64,000 bases of DNA from Streptomyces diastatochromogenes (lineage in GTDB: Bacteria; Actinomycetota; Actinomycetes; Streptomycetales; Streptomycetaceae): contig JAPTYK010000007.1 of assembly GCA_026913215.1 (NCBI GenBank), positions 62,001 to 126,000 on the forward strand. Reading direction: 5' to 3'. The first letter of the stretch is position 1, and each line of letters begins with the position of its first letter. A program made the position numbers and the translations under genes. Shown here piece by piece: positions 41,823 to 52,013 of this stretch. The notes below the pieces were generated by a model that saw nothing but the letters and a program-made list of their open reading frames with translations, had not been told where the DNA came from and did no database searches.

Positions 41823-44404
41823 GTGAACACCGTCCCCAGCTCCGTCGACAGCCAGCACAAGTCCGTCGTCAACGGCAATGCCGGACGGCCCGAGGCTGCA
41901 GCCGGGAACATCGCCGCCAGCGAGCTCGCGGCCGCGCTGCAGGAAGGCGAGTCGATCGCGGCCGTGTCGTTCCTGGACGGGCCGAAGCCTGCCGCTGGTT
42001 GGGTGCTGACGACAGCGGCCGGGCACGCGTTCCGGATCCGGCCTATCACCTACTGCCGTCCGGAGGAGGGCCAGTGGGAGGCCGGGCACGACGCTGATGG
42101 GTCGTACTGGTGGGCCGCCAACATCGAGGACCGCCCGCTTGCCAAGGTGCTCGCCCGGATCCGTGAGGACTCCGACACCCGTGCTCGGTTCGCCGCCCTG
42201 TGGGCGAAGTACGGGCAGCACACGGCGCAGGCTCCGGCGTTCGGGTGGATGCCGGACCGTGTGGAGCTTGAGCCCGGTGTGTTCCTGGTCCGCCGTTTCG
42301 GCGCCGTGGGCCTGGTTGCCGAGTGCCGTTGGGGGTTCGAGCACCTGACCGCCGCAGACGGCCGTGAAGGCTGCACGGGTGAGGACTGGTCCCGCAGGGG
42401 ACTGACCACCGGCGCTATGTGGCCGAGTGGAAGGTGTGGAACTCCGCCCTGGAGAGTGTGGCGAACTCCCGTCTCCGCGTCGTCTCCGTATGTGCCGACG
42501 ACGACAAGGAGGCCGACGTCGACGCGTACTGTGCGATGTCCGCGCCTTACGTCGGCAAGTGCAGCGCGAAGCGCTCCGGTGCCCGCTACTGGGTGGCGGT
42601 CGTCGACGACCAGGACTGCGAGCTCGGCCGGTTCGTCGCCTGCGCCCGCTGCCTCTCCCGCCGGATCCTGGACGACGCTCACGGCGGCGACCGGTCCGCC
42701 GGGCGGGATGTGGTCGACCTCGCCCGCGACTTGGCCAAGGGCGATCCCAAGACGTGCGCTCTGCACTGGCAGCAGTGGGGTGATCGTGCGGCGGAGCGGT
42801 GCGGGCAGATGCTCACTCAGGCTCTGGAAAACGGCGAGCGGGCGCCGTGGCCGTCCAAGGCGTTGGCCGATGCGCTCATAGCTCAGGGCGCGGCTGACGG
42901 TGACGAGCGCGCGAAGCGGGAAGCCCGCGCGGCTGTGCGCAAGCGGGGCGGCGGTAAGAAGGCGCAGGACGAGGCCGCCGCGCTGGCCGCTGAGGCGCGC
43001 GCCGACCGGGCCGCCCTGGTCGCCGCGGTCCAGGCGAGCCGGACCGCCTTCTCCGCCCGACTCAACGCCACGTCCACTACTAAGGATGAGGAGCGCCCCG
43101 GCGAGGCCGACTCCGGCCAGACCGCCGAGGAAGGCCTCGGCAGCACGTCCCTTCACGCAGCGGTGGCTTCCACGACGGAGGCCTCGACGACTGACGCCGC
43201 GTACGGTCCGGACGACACCAACGCCCCGGAGCGGGCCCACGACGCCAGCCGAACGGCTGGCACCACGCTCGCCGAACCCGCTGACTCAGCGATGGAGAAC
43301 AGCGGCGCGGACCAGTGGCTCGATGAGAGCAACGCCCGAACCGAACTGCCGCGTATGGGCTGGTGCACAGGGCTGGCCGACGTTCTGGCCCGCGCGTACG
43401 CGGGAGACCTGCACGCGGACACGTCCGGGATCGTCCGCCGCCGTGAGGGCCAGGGACGCCGGGTACGGGCCGCCCTGGTCGAGCTGCTGGCGTCCGGCGG
43501 CTACATCGCGGTCCCCGCGCCGGCCGTCGCGGCCCGGTCACCGTCACCCCGACGGCGTCACCGCACACCGCTGGTGCACCGCCGCCCCGACCTTCTGCAC
43601 GCAGACCACCGAGCCGCCTACTGGGCGCGGGTGCGTGTGCACCACACCGGCCGGACGAGCAAGCAGTCGGCCAGGGACCAGGCGCGGCGTCTTACTCCCC
43701 TGCCGTACGGGCAGGAGGAGGCGCGCCGCCGCGCCGCGCAGATGCGGCAGGTCGAGCAGTGGGCCAAGGAGATGGAGGCCACGCGGGAGCGTCTTGCGGC
43801 GGAGCAGGCGGAGCGGGATGCGCAGGCCAAGCAGGAGCAGGCGGCCGCATGGGCGCGGAGCGAGCAGGAGGCCGAGGAGCGGCAGGCGGCGAAGGATGAC
43901 CGCCGCGATGACGGTCTCGTCATGTCGCAGCACGGCCCGCAGGAGATCGTCATGGGCACGGGTAGGCGACGCGTCACGGTGACGCGGGTCAGCCCGAGTA
44001 TCTGGGAAGCGGTGGTCCGCGGAGCGGTCTACGTGGTGTCGAAGGAGGGCGGCGAGGACTGGCCCTGGCTGGTCATCGCGCCGGACGGCACGCGCATCGA
44101 CGTCTGCTCGGTGATCAACGACGCGCCGTACGCGGCCAGCGTCCGGGACATCGTCCGCGCCCACGCCGACGCCACGGAGCGCGGCGAGACGTTTTCCGAA
44201 TGGACGCCGCCCGGTGCCGCCGTCGCTACGCCCAAGGAGACCGGCCAGGGCCGGGTGGCCGCGGGCGGCGATCTGCCCAAGGTCGGGGAGGCGTACCGCG
44301 CCCCGCCCCGCGCGGGCGGTCGCTCTCGACCTGATCGGCTCCCAGTGGGTGGCCGAGTGCGACCGACATGGCCCCGTCTCCATGGGGCTGAACAAGTTCG
44401 GTGA
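41823..44404 (+). pseudogene. Large hypothetical gene, N-terminal part of the methyltransferase locus, frameshifted near 42405
   Basis: The GTG at 41823 has GAAGGA upstream (VNTVPSSVDSQHKSVVNGNA). The first frame reads to ~42400 (PVFLVRR-type beta region, GFEHLTAADGREGCTGEDW). The -1 frame then continues YVAEWKVWNSALESVANSRL, VVDDQDCELGRFVACARCLS (CxxC), an Ala/Lys/Glu-rich coiled coil, an HTH-like region LADVLARAYAGDLHADTSGI VRRREGQ and a second coiled coil (QMRQVEQWAKEMEATRERLA). After ~44315 coding bias leaves this frame and continues in the next one, so the true protein may not end at 44404. Confidence 0.5.
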
Positions 44405-45650
44405 CGCGGTCGCCGACATCGCCGCTGCCTACGTCTACGACACCGAGCAGGATGCCGCCGACGCCGCCCGCGCCCACCTGGACGTGCACGCCCGGGAAGA
44501 CGCCGACGTGATGACGCCGGAGGACATCGACGCTGCCCAAGCACTGAACTTCTCCCGCAACCAGTGGCGCACGCTGGGGTGGATACGTGACGGCAAGGTG
44601 CGCGAGACCGCGGACGGATTCAGCGCCTACGACATCAGCCCCGACCGCGCCGATGTCTCCAAGAAGATCAGGAAGACCCTGGTTCCGCGCCTGTGGGCAG
44701 CCGGGTTCGTGAAGGTGCTCGCCATCGCCCCCGGGGCCCGCGCGTTCGGTCTCACCGACGAGGGAGTCCGCGCGCTTCGTCTGTGGTCGAACGCGATGCG
44801 CATCAACGCGGTCACGGAGCCGGAGAAAGACACCCGGCACGCCGCGGTGAAGAGCTCCCGCTACCGGTGGCTGTCCACCGGGGAAACCTGGCCCGGGGAG
44901 CAGGAGAAGGCCCAGGCCTCAGCGGAGGCGGAGCAAGCCGCCAACGAGCGGGCCGCCGCGCTGCGGGCCGCGGAGGAGAAGGCGGCGGCCGAGCGGGCCG
45001 CCACCCCCACGGTTGATGAGCTGGCCGTGCTGGAAGCGCTGAACGCTGACGGTTTGGACGCGGAGGCGGCCACGGTCCTGTCGGCCGCGTACATCGGCCA
45101 CGTGGTCACCCGTCTCCGTCCGGGGGCCACCTCCGCGCGTCTTGATGGTGGCACGGGCCGGGGCGACCGGCGGGTGACGCGTACCTACAACGTCAACGGC
45201 GTGGAGAAGCCGATCACGCCGGCGGCCGCCAATGTCCTGTCGGCGGCCGCCGCGAACCTCACCGATGCCACGGCCCAGACCTGGCACGCGCTGTGCACGA
45301 CGGTCAATGAGCGGTACGGGGTGTACCAGCTCGACCTGGCCGCCGCCATCAAGGCAGGCACGACGACGCTCGCCCTGCTTGATCAGGCCGAACAAGGGCC
45401 GGAGGAACCGGCGGAGCTGTGGGCTTCGCGCGAGTTCGTGCAGACCGCCAAGCCGGGCACAGAGGCCGAGGTGATCGAGTGGGCCGGAGCTGGCCTGCTG
45501 TGGCAGAACGGTGACGGCTTCCGCCACGCCGGCCGCAAGGTCAACCCCTCCCGGGTGCTGCCGCTGATCGCGGCCGGAACCCTCCACCGCAGCGCTGACG
45601 GCCGGGTGTACCCCACCCAGCCCCGCAGCCCGACGACGGGGCTACCGCCC
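44214..45650 (+). CDS. Winged-helix/coiled-coil segment of the methyltransferase locus
   Basis: Coding from about 44315: LDLIGSQWVAECDRHGPVSM, DAADAARAHLDVHAREDADV. A winged-helix-like region follows (TLGWIRDGKVRETADGFSAY, VSKKIRKTLVPRLWAAGFVK, AFGLTDEGVRAL), then an Ala/Glu coiled coil (EQEKAQASAEAEQAANERAA). Another domain ends GDGFRHAGRKVNPSRVLPLI. Near 45650 the coding frame moves to a Pro/Ala linker and VPDTFSASGRTPLTYDDLDG, then back near 45880 into the methyltransferase. Whether this is one giant polypeptide or separate genes cannot be settled from the sequence as written. Confidence 0.5.
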
Positions 45651-45878
45651 GCCCGCTGCCCGGCCGGAGGCCCCGGCAGCAGGCGACGGTGGCGCCGCCG
45701 CACCTCAGGTCCAAGAGCCGGTTCCGGTGCGGGTGCCGGACACCTTCAGCGCCTCGGGCCGTACGCCGCTCACGTACGACGACTTGGACGGCTGGACGTA
45801 CGCCGACTTCGTCGCCGCGCACACGTCCGAAGAGGACACCGCCGACCTGGTGAGGCTGGCCGGGCCAGGCCCGGTGCG

Positions 45879-47216
45879 ATGGTTGTTCGCCCCGCCGAGG
45901 GCGACGCGCCCAGAGCGGTGAACCTGTTTGGTGGCTGCGGAGGCTGGTGCGTCGGGATCCGCCGCATCCTCGGGGTCAAGGTCGACATGCTGTGCATAGA
46001 CGCTAGCCGCGACGCCACGGCCACAGCGACGCGGGCCGGCTGCCACGCCATTTGCGCGGACGTGCGCAGCATCGACCCCGAGCACTTTGTGTTCCGGCAC
46101 ACCCAGATCCTGATCGGGTCCTCGCCGTGTATCGACTTCACCAATGCCGGGAAGCGCGCCGGGCGGCTGCCTGAGAACGTCGCGGTCCTGGCCGATGCGA
46201 TCGAGCAGGCCGGGGCGGCCGTCGGGAACTACATCGTCGACGGGCCGGGCTGCATGTGCGTCACCGACGAAGAGTGCGAGTGCGGGCCGGAGGCCTACGA
46301 CCACTTCGGCCCGCGATCGGGTGCCACCTGGGACGAGATCCGTTCACTCGTCGCCGACATGCCCGGCGCCCAGACGGCCGGGCTCATGCTCGAACCGATG
46401 ATCTGGGCACTCGCCCTCAAGCACGGCGGGGCGCCGCTGCACACGATCCTCTTCGAGCAGTCCAACCAGCTGCCCCAAGAGATCCGTGACGTGATCAAGG
46501 AAGAGTTGTACTGCGCCGGGGAGAGTGAACTCGGCGCGGCGGTTTCGGTGACGTGGGAAGAGATCGACGCCGCCGCGTACGGGTCGCCGTCGACGCGCCG
46601 CCGGGCCTTCATGATGGCGACGTTCGGGCGCTACAACTCCGGACCGGTAGCACCTGAGATCACGATCACCGCCGACCAGGCGACGGGACTCCCCGCTGGT
46701 CTGGAGGTGATCACCCGGGGCGTGCGCAAGACCAGCGGGGGCAACGCGTTCGCCATGGGCCGCGTGATCCCGGGTGTCACCTCGCGGATCCGGTCGGTGG
46801 ATGTCGGGCACAAGGGCGGCCGGTTCACCCTTGAGCAGGTGGCAGCTCTGGTCACCCTCCCCCGGGACTACGCAGCACTCGCCGAGGGTTCACGGACGAG
46901 CATCTGTCAGCAGTTCGCGGACATCGTGGCCCCCGTCGTCTCCGCCGCCGTGTTCGGGGAGACCGTCGGTCACCTCTTCGGGATCAAACGGAACCGCGGT
47001 GGCTGGCTGCCGCTCCTGCTCGCCTACCTCCGTGAGCAGTACCCCGGGGCCAAGACGGTCCCGGAACTGAGGCCAGCCAAACCAGAGACGACGGCCAAGG
47101 ACCGGTACCGCCACAACGACGGGCAGATCAGGATGCTCCAGGAGGAGCTTGGTGCGGTATTGAGCACCACGCTGAACGATGCCCGGCAGGCACCGGCGGC
47201 ATCCGGGTCAGGCTGA
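45879..47216 (+). CDS. C5-cytosine DNA methyltransferase
   Basis: About 445 residues from the ATG at 45879. Motif I RAVNLFGGCGGWCVGIRRIL binds S-adenosylmethionine. VDMLCIDASRDATATATRA and ICADVRSID are motifs II-III. ILIGSSPCIDFTNAGKRAG is motif IV with the catalytic Pro-Cys. SVTWEEIDAAAYGSPSTRRR is motif VIII with the usual (G-V-P-Q)-x-R-x-R changed to G-S-P-S-T-R-R-R. A long insert with C-x-C-x-x-D-E-E-C-E-C lies between. No ribosome site precedes the ATG, and the upstream coding frame runs into it (GPVRWLFAP, then EGDAPRAVNLF), so it is probably the C-terminal domain of a longer protein. No restriction enzyme gene is recognised next to it. Confidence 0.8.
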   Translation: MVVRPAEGDAPRAVNLFGGCGGWCVGIRRILGVKVDMLCIDASRDATATATRAGCHAICADVRSIDPEHFVFRHTQILIGSSPCIDFTNAGKRAGRLPENVAVLADAIEQAGAAVGNYIVDGPGCMCVTDEECECGPEAYDHFGPRSGATWDEIRSLVADMPGAQTAGLMLEPMIWALALKHGGAPLHTILFEQSNQLPQEIRDVIKEELYCAGESELGAAVSVTWEEIDAAAYGSPSTRRRAFMMATFGRYNSGPVAPEITITADQATGLPAGLEVITRGVRKTSGGNAFAMGRVIPGVTSRIRSVDVGHKGGRFTLEQVAALVTLPRDYAALAEGSRTSICQQFADIVAPVVSAAVFGETVGHLFGIKRNRGGWLPLLLAYLREQYPGAKTVPELRPAKPETTAKDRYRHNDGQIRMLQEELGAVLSTTLNDARQAPAASGSG

Positions 47217-47228
47217 AACCGGTCCGGA

Positions 47229-47293
47229 GACCGAGGCTGAGTACCGCTGATGGACTCTCCCCGCACGCGCCCACGGCGTGTGCAGCCTCGGTC
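47229..47293 (+). terminator. Hairpin after the methyltransferase
   Basis: GACCGAGGCTG at 47229-47239 pairs with CAGCCTCGGTC at 47283-47293, and outer GTCCGG/CCGGAC bases can extend it. It is in the 399-bp gap 47217-47615, otherwise without an evident gene. Confidence 0.5.
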
Positions 47294-47615
47294 CCCTGGC
47301 CGGACAGGGACGGGGAGCGTGCTCAGGAGGTGTCCGGGTCAGAGGCAGGGCGGTCACCACCAGGGCCAGCCGGTTGCCGGCGACAGCTTCCTGGGCCGAG
47401 GGACGCGCCAGGGCCTGCAAGTCAGCACCTCTTTCGGGAGCCGCAGGCCGATCTGCAAGACGGCGAGGTGCCGCTGCTCCTCTCTGTGAATGTCAGTCCT
47501 GCGGAATTCGCCGGACAAGGGTCCTCACCGCCCGGGTGCGGTCAGATACGTCCCGGCAACCCACCCCATGCACGCCGAGCTGAACGCCCACCGAGAGCAA
47601 CGAGGAACCGAGACC

Positions 47616-47915
47616 ATGGCCAAGGCCACCTATTCCGCTGTTCGCTACCGTCTCGGCAAGGAGTTCCGTCTGAGCCGGACCTCCACCGGGCGGCGCTCCG
47701 GGCACCGCTGGTCCGAGGGCGCCCAAGTCCGCACCTCGCCCACGCACGGCGTGATCGTGAACTACGTGGAGTGCCACTCGATGTGGCGTTCGGACGGTTC
47801 GCTCCGCACGGAGAAGCTGAACGCCATGCGGGACTACCTGGAGCAGCACTTCACCGTGAAGGACCACCCCGCCCGAGACGGCCGCATGGTGCTCTCCAAC
47901 AAGCTGCCGAGTTGA
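47616..47915 (+). CDS. Small basic hypothetical protein
   Basis: A 99-residue basic protein (MAKATYSAVRYRLGKEFRLS, GVIVNYVECHSMWRSDGSLR, MRDYLEQHFTVKDHPARDGR). GAGGAA precedes the ATG; the frame extends upstream without a ribosome site. No family recognised. Confidence 0.62.
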   Translation: MAKATYSAVRYRLGKEFRLSRTSTGRRSGHRWSEGAQVRTSPTHGVIVNYVECHSMWRSDGSLRTEKLNAMRDYLEQHFTVKDHPARDGRMVLSNKLPS

Positions 47916-48005
47916 GCTGCTGCCGCCCATTCACCCGCTGGTCGCCGAGGCCGACCCAAGGCAACCAGTCGTACTTCAACCTGCCCTTCGAAGGAACCCG
48001 GCTCG

Positions 48006-48382
48006 ATGCCCTACACCCGTACGCTCGCCGAGCTGCTGGAGACGTATGCCTGTGACGCCATCGCAGGCGATTACTACATGCCTGACGACCCAGAGATGCC
48101 CGACTTCCGCGTGTCTGCCGTACTCCTGACAAGCGCAAGGACGCCTGGTACCCCGCGCTGGTCGAGGACATCAAGACACACGGCCTTCGTGTACCTATCT
48201 GGATTCATGACGGAGAGATCAACGATGGCTGTCACCGGATCGCGGCCGCGCAGGACCTCGGCATAGAGGTCCTGCCGTGCACCGACAAGGCTCCTGATGA
48301 CCCTGAAGGCAGTGCCGTCGTGTACAGCTTCGCCACGGGGACGTGGACCTATCACGGGTGGGTTCCACAGCGCGCGGACTGA
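48006..48382 (+). pseudogene. ParB/sulfiredoxin-fold-like gene, frameshifted near 48120
   Basis: The first frame gives MPYTRTLAELLETYACDAIA, PEMPDFRVSAV. One missing C in ACTCCTGAC would join it to PDKRKDAWYPALVEDIKTHG, LRVPIWIHDGEINDGCHRIA, AAQDLGIEVLPC and the end WTYHGWVPQRAD. The stretch (V/I)-x-x-G-x-x-x-D-G-x-H-R-x-x-A-A-x-x-L-G is the ParB N-terminal/sulfiredoxin-like signature (phosphate- or nucleotide-binding). ~125 residues if repaired, with no DNA-binding HTH as in true ParB. Confidence 0.58.
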
Positions 48383-48652
48383 CCTCTGCACCCGTGTCTG
48401 GCCAACCGTTGGCACACTGGTACCGCCTGGTCCCGGCAGTGACCGTCCGGGAGGCTCCCCCGGTACCGTCACCGCGCCTATGATGAGGACGCTGGAAGGG
48501 CAACCGCGCCGCGCCCGGTCCACACCGACCTCGACGCCCACACCGTCGACGGGGACCACAGACGTCTGAGACTCGCGCGAGCCAATTCGTCATGCTCTCC
48601 TCGTGGACGGCCGGCGCGTGTGGGGCAGCAGGCCGGACAAGGACGAGACGTC

Positions 48653-48838
48653 ATGACCAATCCCCGCCGCCGTGAGCAGGACCGTGCCGTACGCGCGTAC
48701 AAACGGGCCCACCCCGGCATCACCCTGGCCCAGGCCCGCGCCGCCGTCGCCGCCCGCTCCGGCCCACGCCCCGGCCTCCCTCCCGGATCGCTGGTGTTCC
48801 CCTGCCCCGGCCCGGTGAGCGCCTTGAGGGCTACGTGA
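48653..48838 (+). CDS. Small basic hypothetical protein
   Basis: A 61-residue basic frame (MTNPRRREQDRAVRAYKRAH, GITLAQARAAVAARSG). The ATG at 48653 has AAGGACGAG upstream. Its stop overlaps the next start (GTGA). Near 48800 the next frame already reads ERLEGYVKRV with good coding bias, so this may be the N-terminus of one protein with the next gene, split by a -1 change. Confidence 0.5.
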   Translation: MTNPRRREQDRAVRAYKRAHPGITLAQARAAVAARSGPRPGLPPGSLVFPCPGPVSALRAT

Positions 48839-49374
48839 AGCGCGTCGCCGTTGCCGCCGGAGTTCAACGGCACCGGGCTATGGAGCTCCTCGGTCTGGAG
48901 CCCGGCGCCTCAGCGACCGAGCGCCTGGACCAACTCGCCGACGGCCTGTCCGACACCGCGGTGAAGTCGCTCGTCGCGGCCACCGGCATGACCCCGCAGC
49001 AGGCTCGCGCCCTGACTGCCCCGTACGTTGCCGGTTCCCAGTACGCGGAGCTTGAAGCCGTGGTACGCCAGCACCTGGGCGAGAAGTACTTCCGGCGCGG
49101 CGGCGCGGACAAGACCCGTACGGGGGCGGCCGAGCTCGCCGGGCTGCTCCCTGAAGCAGACGAACGGCTCCCGCTCCCGCCCGGTCTACTCGCAAGCGAA
49201 GTGCTCTCCGGCTCCTACCGTCCGGTCATCGTCGATCCTGACTGGCCGACCGCCGGTCTCGACTGGCAGGACGGCTTCCCTCGGCCGTCCATTGACCCCG
49301 AGGTGTTCAAGGCGGTCGCCCAGGCCCTCGGCATCGAGCAGGGCGACGACCCGGACATGCCGCCGCACGCGTAG
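48835..49374 (+). CDS. Hypothetical protein
   Basis: A 179-residue protein (GTG start overlapping the previous stop): VKRVAVAAGVQRHRAMELLG, LVAATGMTPQQARALTAPYV, LEAVVRQHLGEKYFRRGGAD, SGSYRPVIVDPDWPTAGLDW. Helical, HTH-like N-terminal half. No family recognised. See the preceding entry for a possible fusion. Confidence 0.6.
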   Translation: MKRVAVAAGVQRHRAMELLGLEPGASATERLDQLADGLSDTAVKSLVAATGMTPQQARALTAPYVAGSQYAELEAVVRQHLGEKYFRRGGADKTRTGAAELAGLLPEADERLPLPPGLLASEVLSGSYRPVIVDPDWPTAGLDWQDGFPRPSIDPEVFKAVAQALGIEQGDDPDMPPHA

Positions 49375-49606
49375 CAGGACAACCAGGCGACGTCGGGGCT
49401 CAGCGGTTGGGTAGAACGCCGCTGGGCCCCGGCCCGCAGCAGCGCACCGTCACGGCCCGCCTGCGGGGGCCGGGCCTTGGCCGACTTCCCTTCCCCGCTG
49501 ACGCAGGTGAAGACGGAGGCCTCCTCACCAGCCGGGCGCTGGTCGATCCAGTGACAGCTTCGAGCGGACCGGCCGTGGAGGCATGGACCTGCTGCCGCAC
49601 TGCTCT

Positions 49607-49632
49607 GCTGTCCGATCCCTGCGGCAGGCTCA
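49607..49632 (+). repeat. 26-bp direct repeat, copy 1
   Basis: Starts GCTGTCCGATCCCTGCGGCA and is identical except one base to 51809-51834. It lies in the 465-bp gap 49375-49839, which shows no convincing gene. Confidence 0.5.
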
Positions 49633-49839
49633 TCGAACCCGCAACGTCCCATGAGGCAGTCCCGCCGGGGACGGCTGCGCTGAAAACCGCATGTCGCCGG
49701 CCGCTGACACCTTCCAGCGGCTGAGCCGGGCTGCGCTGAGAGCCGTGGCGGCAGCACGCCAAATCGCCGCACGACTGCCCGCATCCCCAGCTCGCGGTTA
49801 GCTGCTCCCGTCACCCCGCCGCCCTGAGAGGAACAGCCC

Positions 49840-50595
49840 GTGACTGACCAGCCGACCCTGGCCACGCTCACTGAGGAGCAGCTGGCCGATCTCATCGCCG
49901 AGGCCACGGCGTTCCGCAACCAGCCGTCTCTCCGCCACTGCCTCTACCCGGGATGTCTTCGGGAGTTCGACATGGCGGCCCGCATGGACGGGCGGGAGCC
50001 AGCCCGTCCTTCCTGGTCCGGTGCCGGCTGGCGTCAGGTCACCCGTGGTCCCTCGACCGGCTCCGTCTGCCCCGATCATGTCGGCGTCGTCACCGAGCAC
50101 CTGCCCCGCACCGTCGACGTACCGAACGGCCGCTGGATGGTGGCCTGCGCCTGCGGCTGGATGTCCCGCTCCCAGAGCTACGGTGGTCTTCTGCGGCCGC
50201 TGTGGGAGGAACACCTCCTGCTCGCAGCCGGGGAGCTCGCTGTGCCTGTGACGCTCGCTGAAACACCCGGTCGGCTGTCGCTGGACGAGCACACGGAGGC
50301 CAGCCTGGCGGAGCTTTACGAAGTCCTGGAGGACACCGAGAACGACCGAGCCGAGACCCGCGAGGCAGCGCAGGCCATGTACAAGGCCTGGGACTGGCAC
50401 CGGAATACCTTCAGCGGGATCGCACGGGCCGTCAACGCCGTCTGCAACATGATGCGCGTGGGCGTCGGCGACACCCGTGACTGGTCCGCCGACCGGCACG
50501 ACGCCTATCTGTGGGGCGTCCTCATCGGCTGGGACGACGACACGCTCAAGAACGTCGCGGCACGGCACCGGTGGAACGAGCACCGCATCCACTAG
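49840..50595 (+). CDS. Hypothetical protein with Cys/His motifs
   Basis: A 251-residue protein (GTG start, GAGAGGAAC upstream). It contains HCLYPGCLREFD, VCPDHVGVV and ACACGWMSRSQSYGGLLRPL, suggesting a zinc site, then a helical C-terminus with WSADRHDAYLWGVLIGWDDD. No family recognised. Confidence 0.65.
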   Translation: MTDQPTLATLTEEQLADLIAEATAFRNQPSLRHCLYPGCLREFDMAARMDGREPARPSWSGAGWRQVTRGPSTGSVCPDHVGVVTEHLPRTVDVPNGRWMVACACGWMSRSQSYGGLLRPLWEEHLLLAAGELAVPVTLAETPGRLSLDEHTEASLAELYEVLEDTENDRAETREAAQAMYKAWDWHRNTFSGIARAVNAVCNMMRVGVGDTRDWSADRHDAYLWGVLIGWDDDTLKNVAARHRWNEHRIH

Positions 50596-50657
50596 GTGCG
50601 CGAAATGCGCGCCCTCCTCTCCCCCATTACCGATCCCCAGAAGCAGGAAGCCTCCGA

Positions 50658-50939
50658 ATGAGCCCCCTGACTACGGGAGCCGCAGCTCCCACAACCGGAC
50701 CCGCCCTCTCCACGGCAAAGCGTCAGGGCGGGCGCACGTTCTCTGGGACTGCGGAGGAGGGCAAGCCGCTCGAGGAGATGCCGCCCTGGGCCCAGGAGGT
50801 CGTGTTCAGGGATGCCCTTGGGCTGTTGAGGGACGAGGACGCAACCTGGGTTCCGTACACCTCGCCGCGCGGGACCGAGTTCGTCATAATCTCGGCCTGC
50901 GGCTTCCGCTACACGGTCTCCAAGAACGGAATCGCGTAA
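50658..50939 (+). CDS. Small hypothetical protein
   Basis: A 93-residue protein (MSPLTTGAAAPTTGPALSTA, MPPWAQEVVFRDALGLLRDE, FVIISACGFRYTVSKNGIA). AGGAAG lies upstream of the ATG. No family recognised. Confidence 0.62.
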   Translation: MSPLTTGAAAPTTGPALSTAKRQGGRTFSGTAEEGKPLEEMPPWAQEVVFRDALGLLRDEDATWVPYTSPRGTEFVIISACGFRYTVSKNGIA

Positions 50940-51247
50940 CCCGCCCGCAGCAGTCTCACGAATGTGGCGCATGGCCTCTGGCGGCATCTGGCGGTCGAGA
51001 CGTACATCCGCATCACCAGCGCGCCAAGGGAGATCACCGCCGCCTTCTCGGCGCTCTCCCCTGGGATCCTGCTGGAACGTCGGGATGCAGCGTCACCAGC
51101 TGACCCCGATCCTGCGCGCGGCAGACCGGCCCGTCGACGGATTCGCCGATCGTCGCCCTTTCCGCACCCGCCCTGTTCACTGCGGCCGTCCTGCCGGCGC
51201 TGCACCAAGGCTCCGCCGGCGCTCACCACCCGCGGAGCGGAGATACG

Positions 51248-51640
51248 ATGAATGAAGTGCCCCACCAGAGCGTGCCCACCGAAGGTGAACTGCTGCGCGC
51301 AGCTCTGGCTGACGTCGGCCGCTACGCCTTCCCCGGCACTGAGGGAGGGATGACCTTCCTGATCATGGCCGCACTTCCCGGCGCCCCGGACGACGAGGAC
51401 GCCGCCTATGACGGCCCGCATGTCCTGATGTACGCCGGCGAGCGTGCCGACCGCCCCGCCTCCGAGCATCGTGAACCCTGGTCCGCGCACCTGCACGATG
51501 CCACCGGCGACTACCTCGCCACCCTGGTCGACGGCGCACCGGGCGACCTTGACGCGGTGGCCGACGCCGTCCGGTGCGCCCGCGAGGTAACCGACGCGCT
51601 GGCTCACCGTTACGGCACCGTTCCGATGCCCCCGCTGTAG
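51248..51640 (+). CDS. Hypothetical protein
   Basis: A 130-residue acidic protein (MNEVPHQSVPTEGELLRAAL, GGMTFLIMAALPGAPDDEDA, DAVADAVRCAREVTDALAHR). GGAG precedes the ATG. No family recognised. The 308 bp before it (50940-51247) show no gene. Confidence 0.62.
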   Translation: MNEVPHQSVPTEGELLRAALADVGRYAFPGTEGGMTFLIMAALPGAPDDEDAAYDGPHVLMYAGERADRPASEHREPWSAHLHDATGDYLATLVDGAPGDLDAVADAVRCAREVTDALAHRYGTVPMPPL

Positions 51641-51808
51641 TCCTCTACAACTCGGCGCTCCAGGACTTCCAGAGTCCACGTTCGGGGCCCTGGGGCGCCC
51701 CCATCCGCACGCAATCCCGAGTTCACCGCAGCGGCAGCCGATTGGCCACTTCTCCTCGTCGAGGCGACAAGGTGTCACACGGCCCTGCCCCACCCCCACT
51801 CAGGGACG

Positions 51809-51834
51809 GCTGTCCGTTCCCTGCGGCAGGCTCA
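51809..51834 (+). repeat. 26-bp direct repeat, copy 2
   Basis: One mismatch to 49607-49632 (GCTGTCCGTTCCCTGCGGCA). It lies in the 373-bp gap 51641-52013, again intergenic and upstream of a rightward gene. No gene seen in the gap. Confidence 0.5.
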
Positions 51835-52013
51835 CGGCGGCCATGCAACCTCCCTGACACAGTGCCGCGCCGACAAGGGCCCACCCGCTGCTTCTGCCCC
51901 ATTGCCGACCGCGGCCGACCGACCAGATTCGCGGCCAGGCGACGCTGCGGCCGCGGTCGGCTTCAGTGACCACGGCCGCAGTATCCGTCGGTCTCTCCTC
52001 AAGGAAGGCATCC

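Noticed and set aside
48006..48382. ParB partition protein
   Set aside because: Only the N-terminal fold signature is present; there is no HTH, no adjacent parA and no obvious parS.
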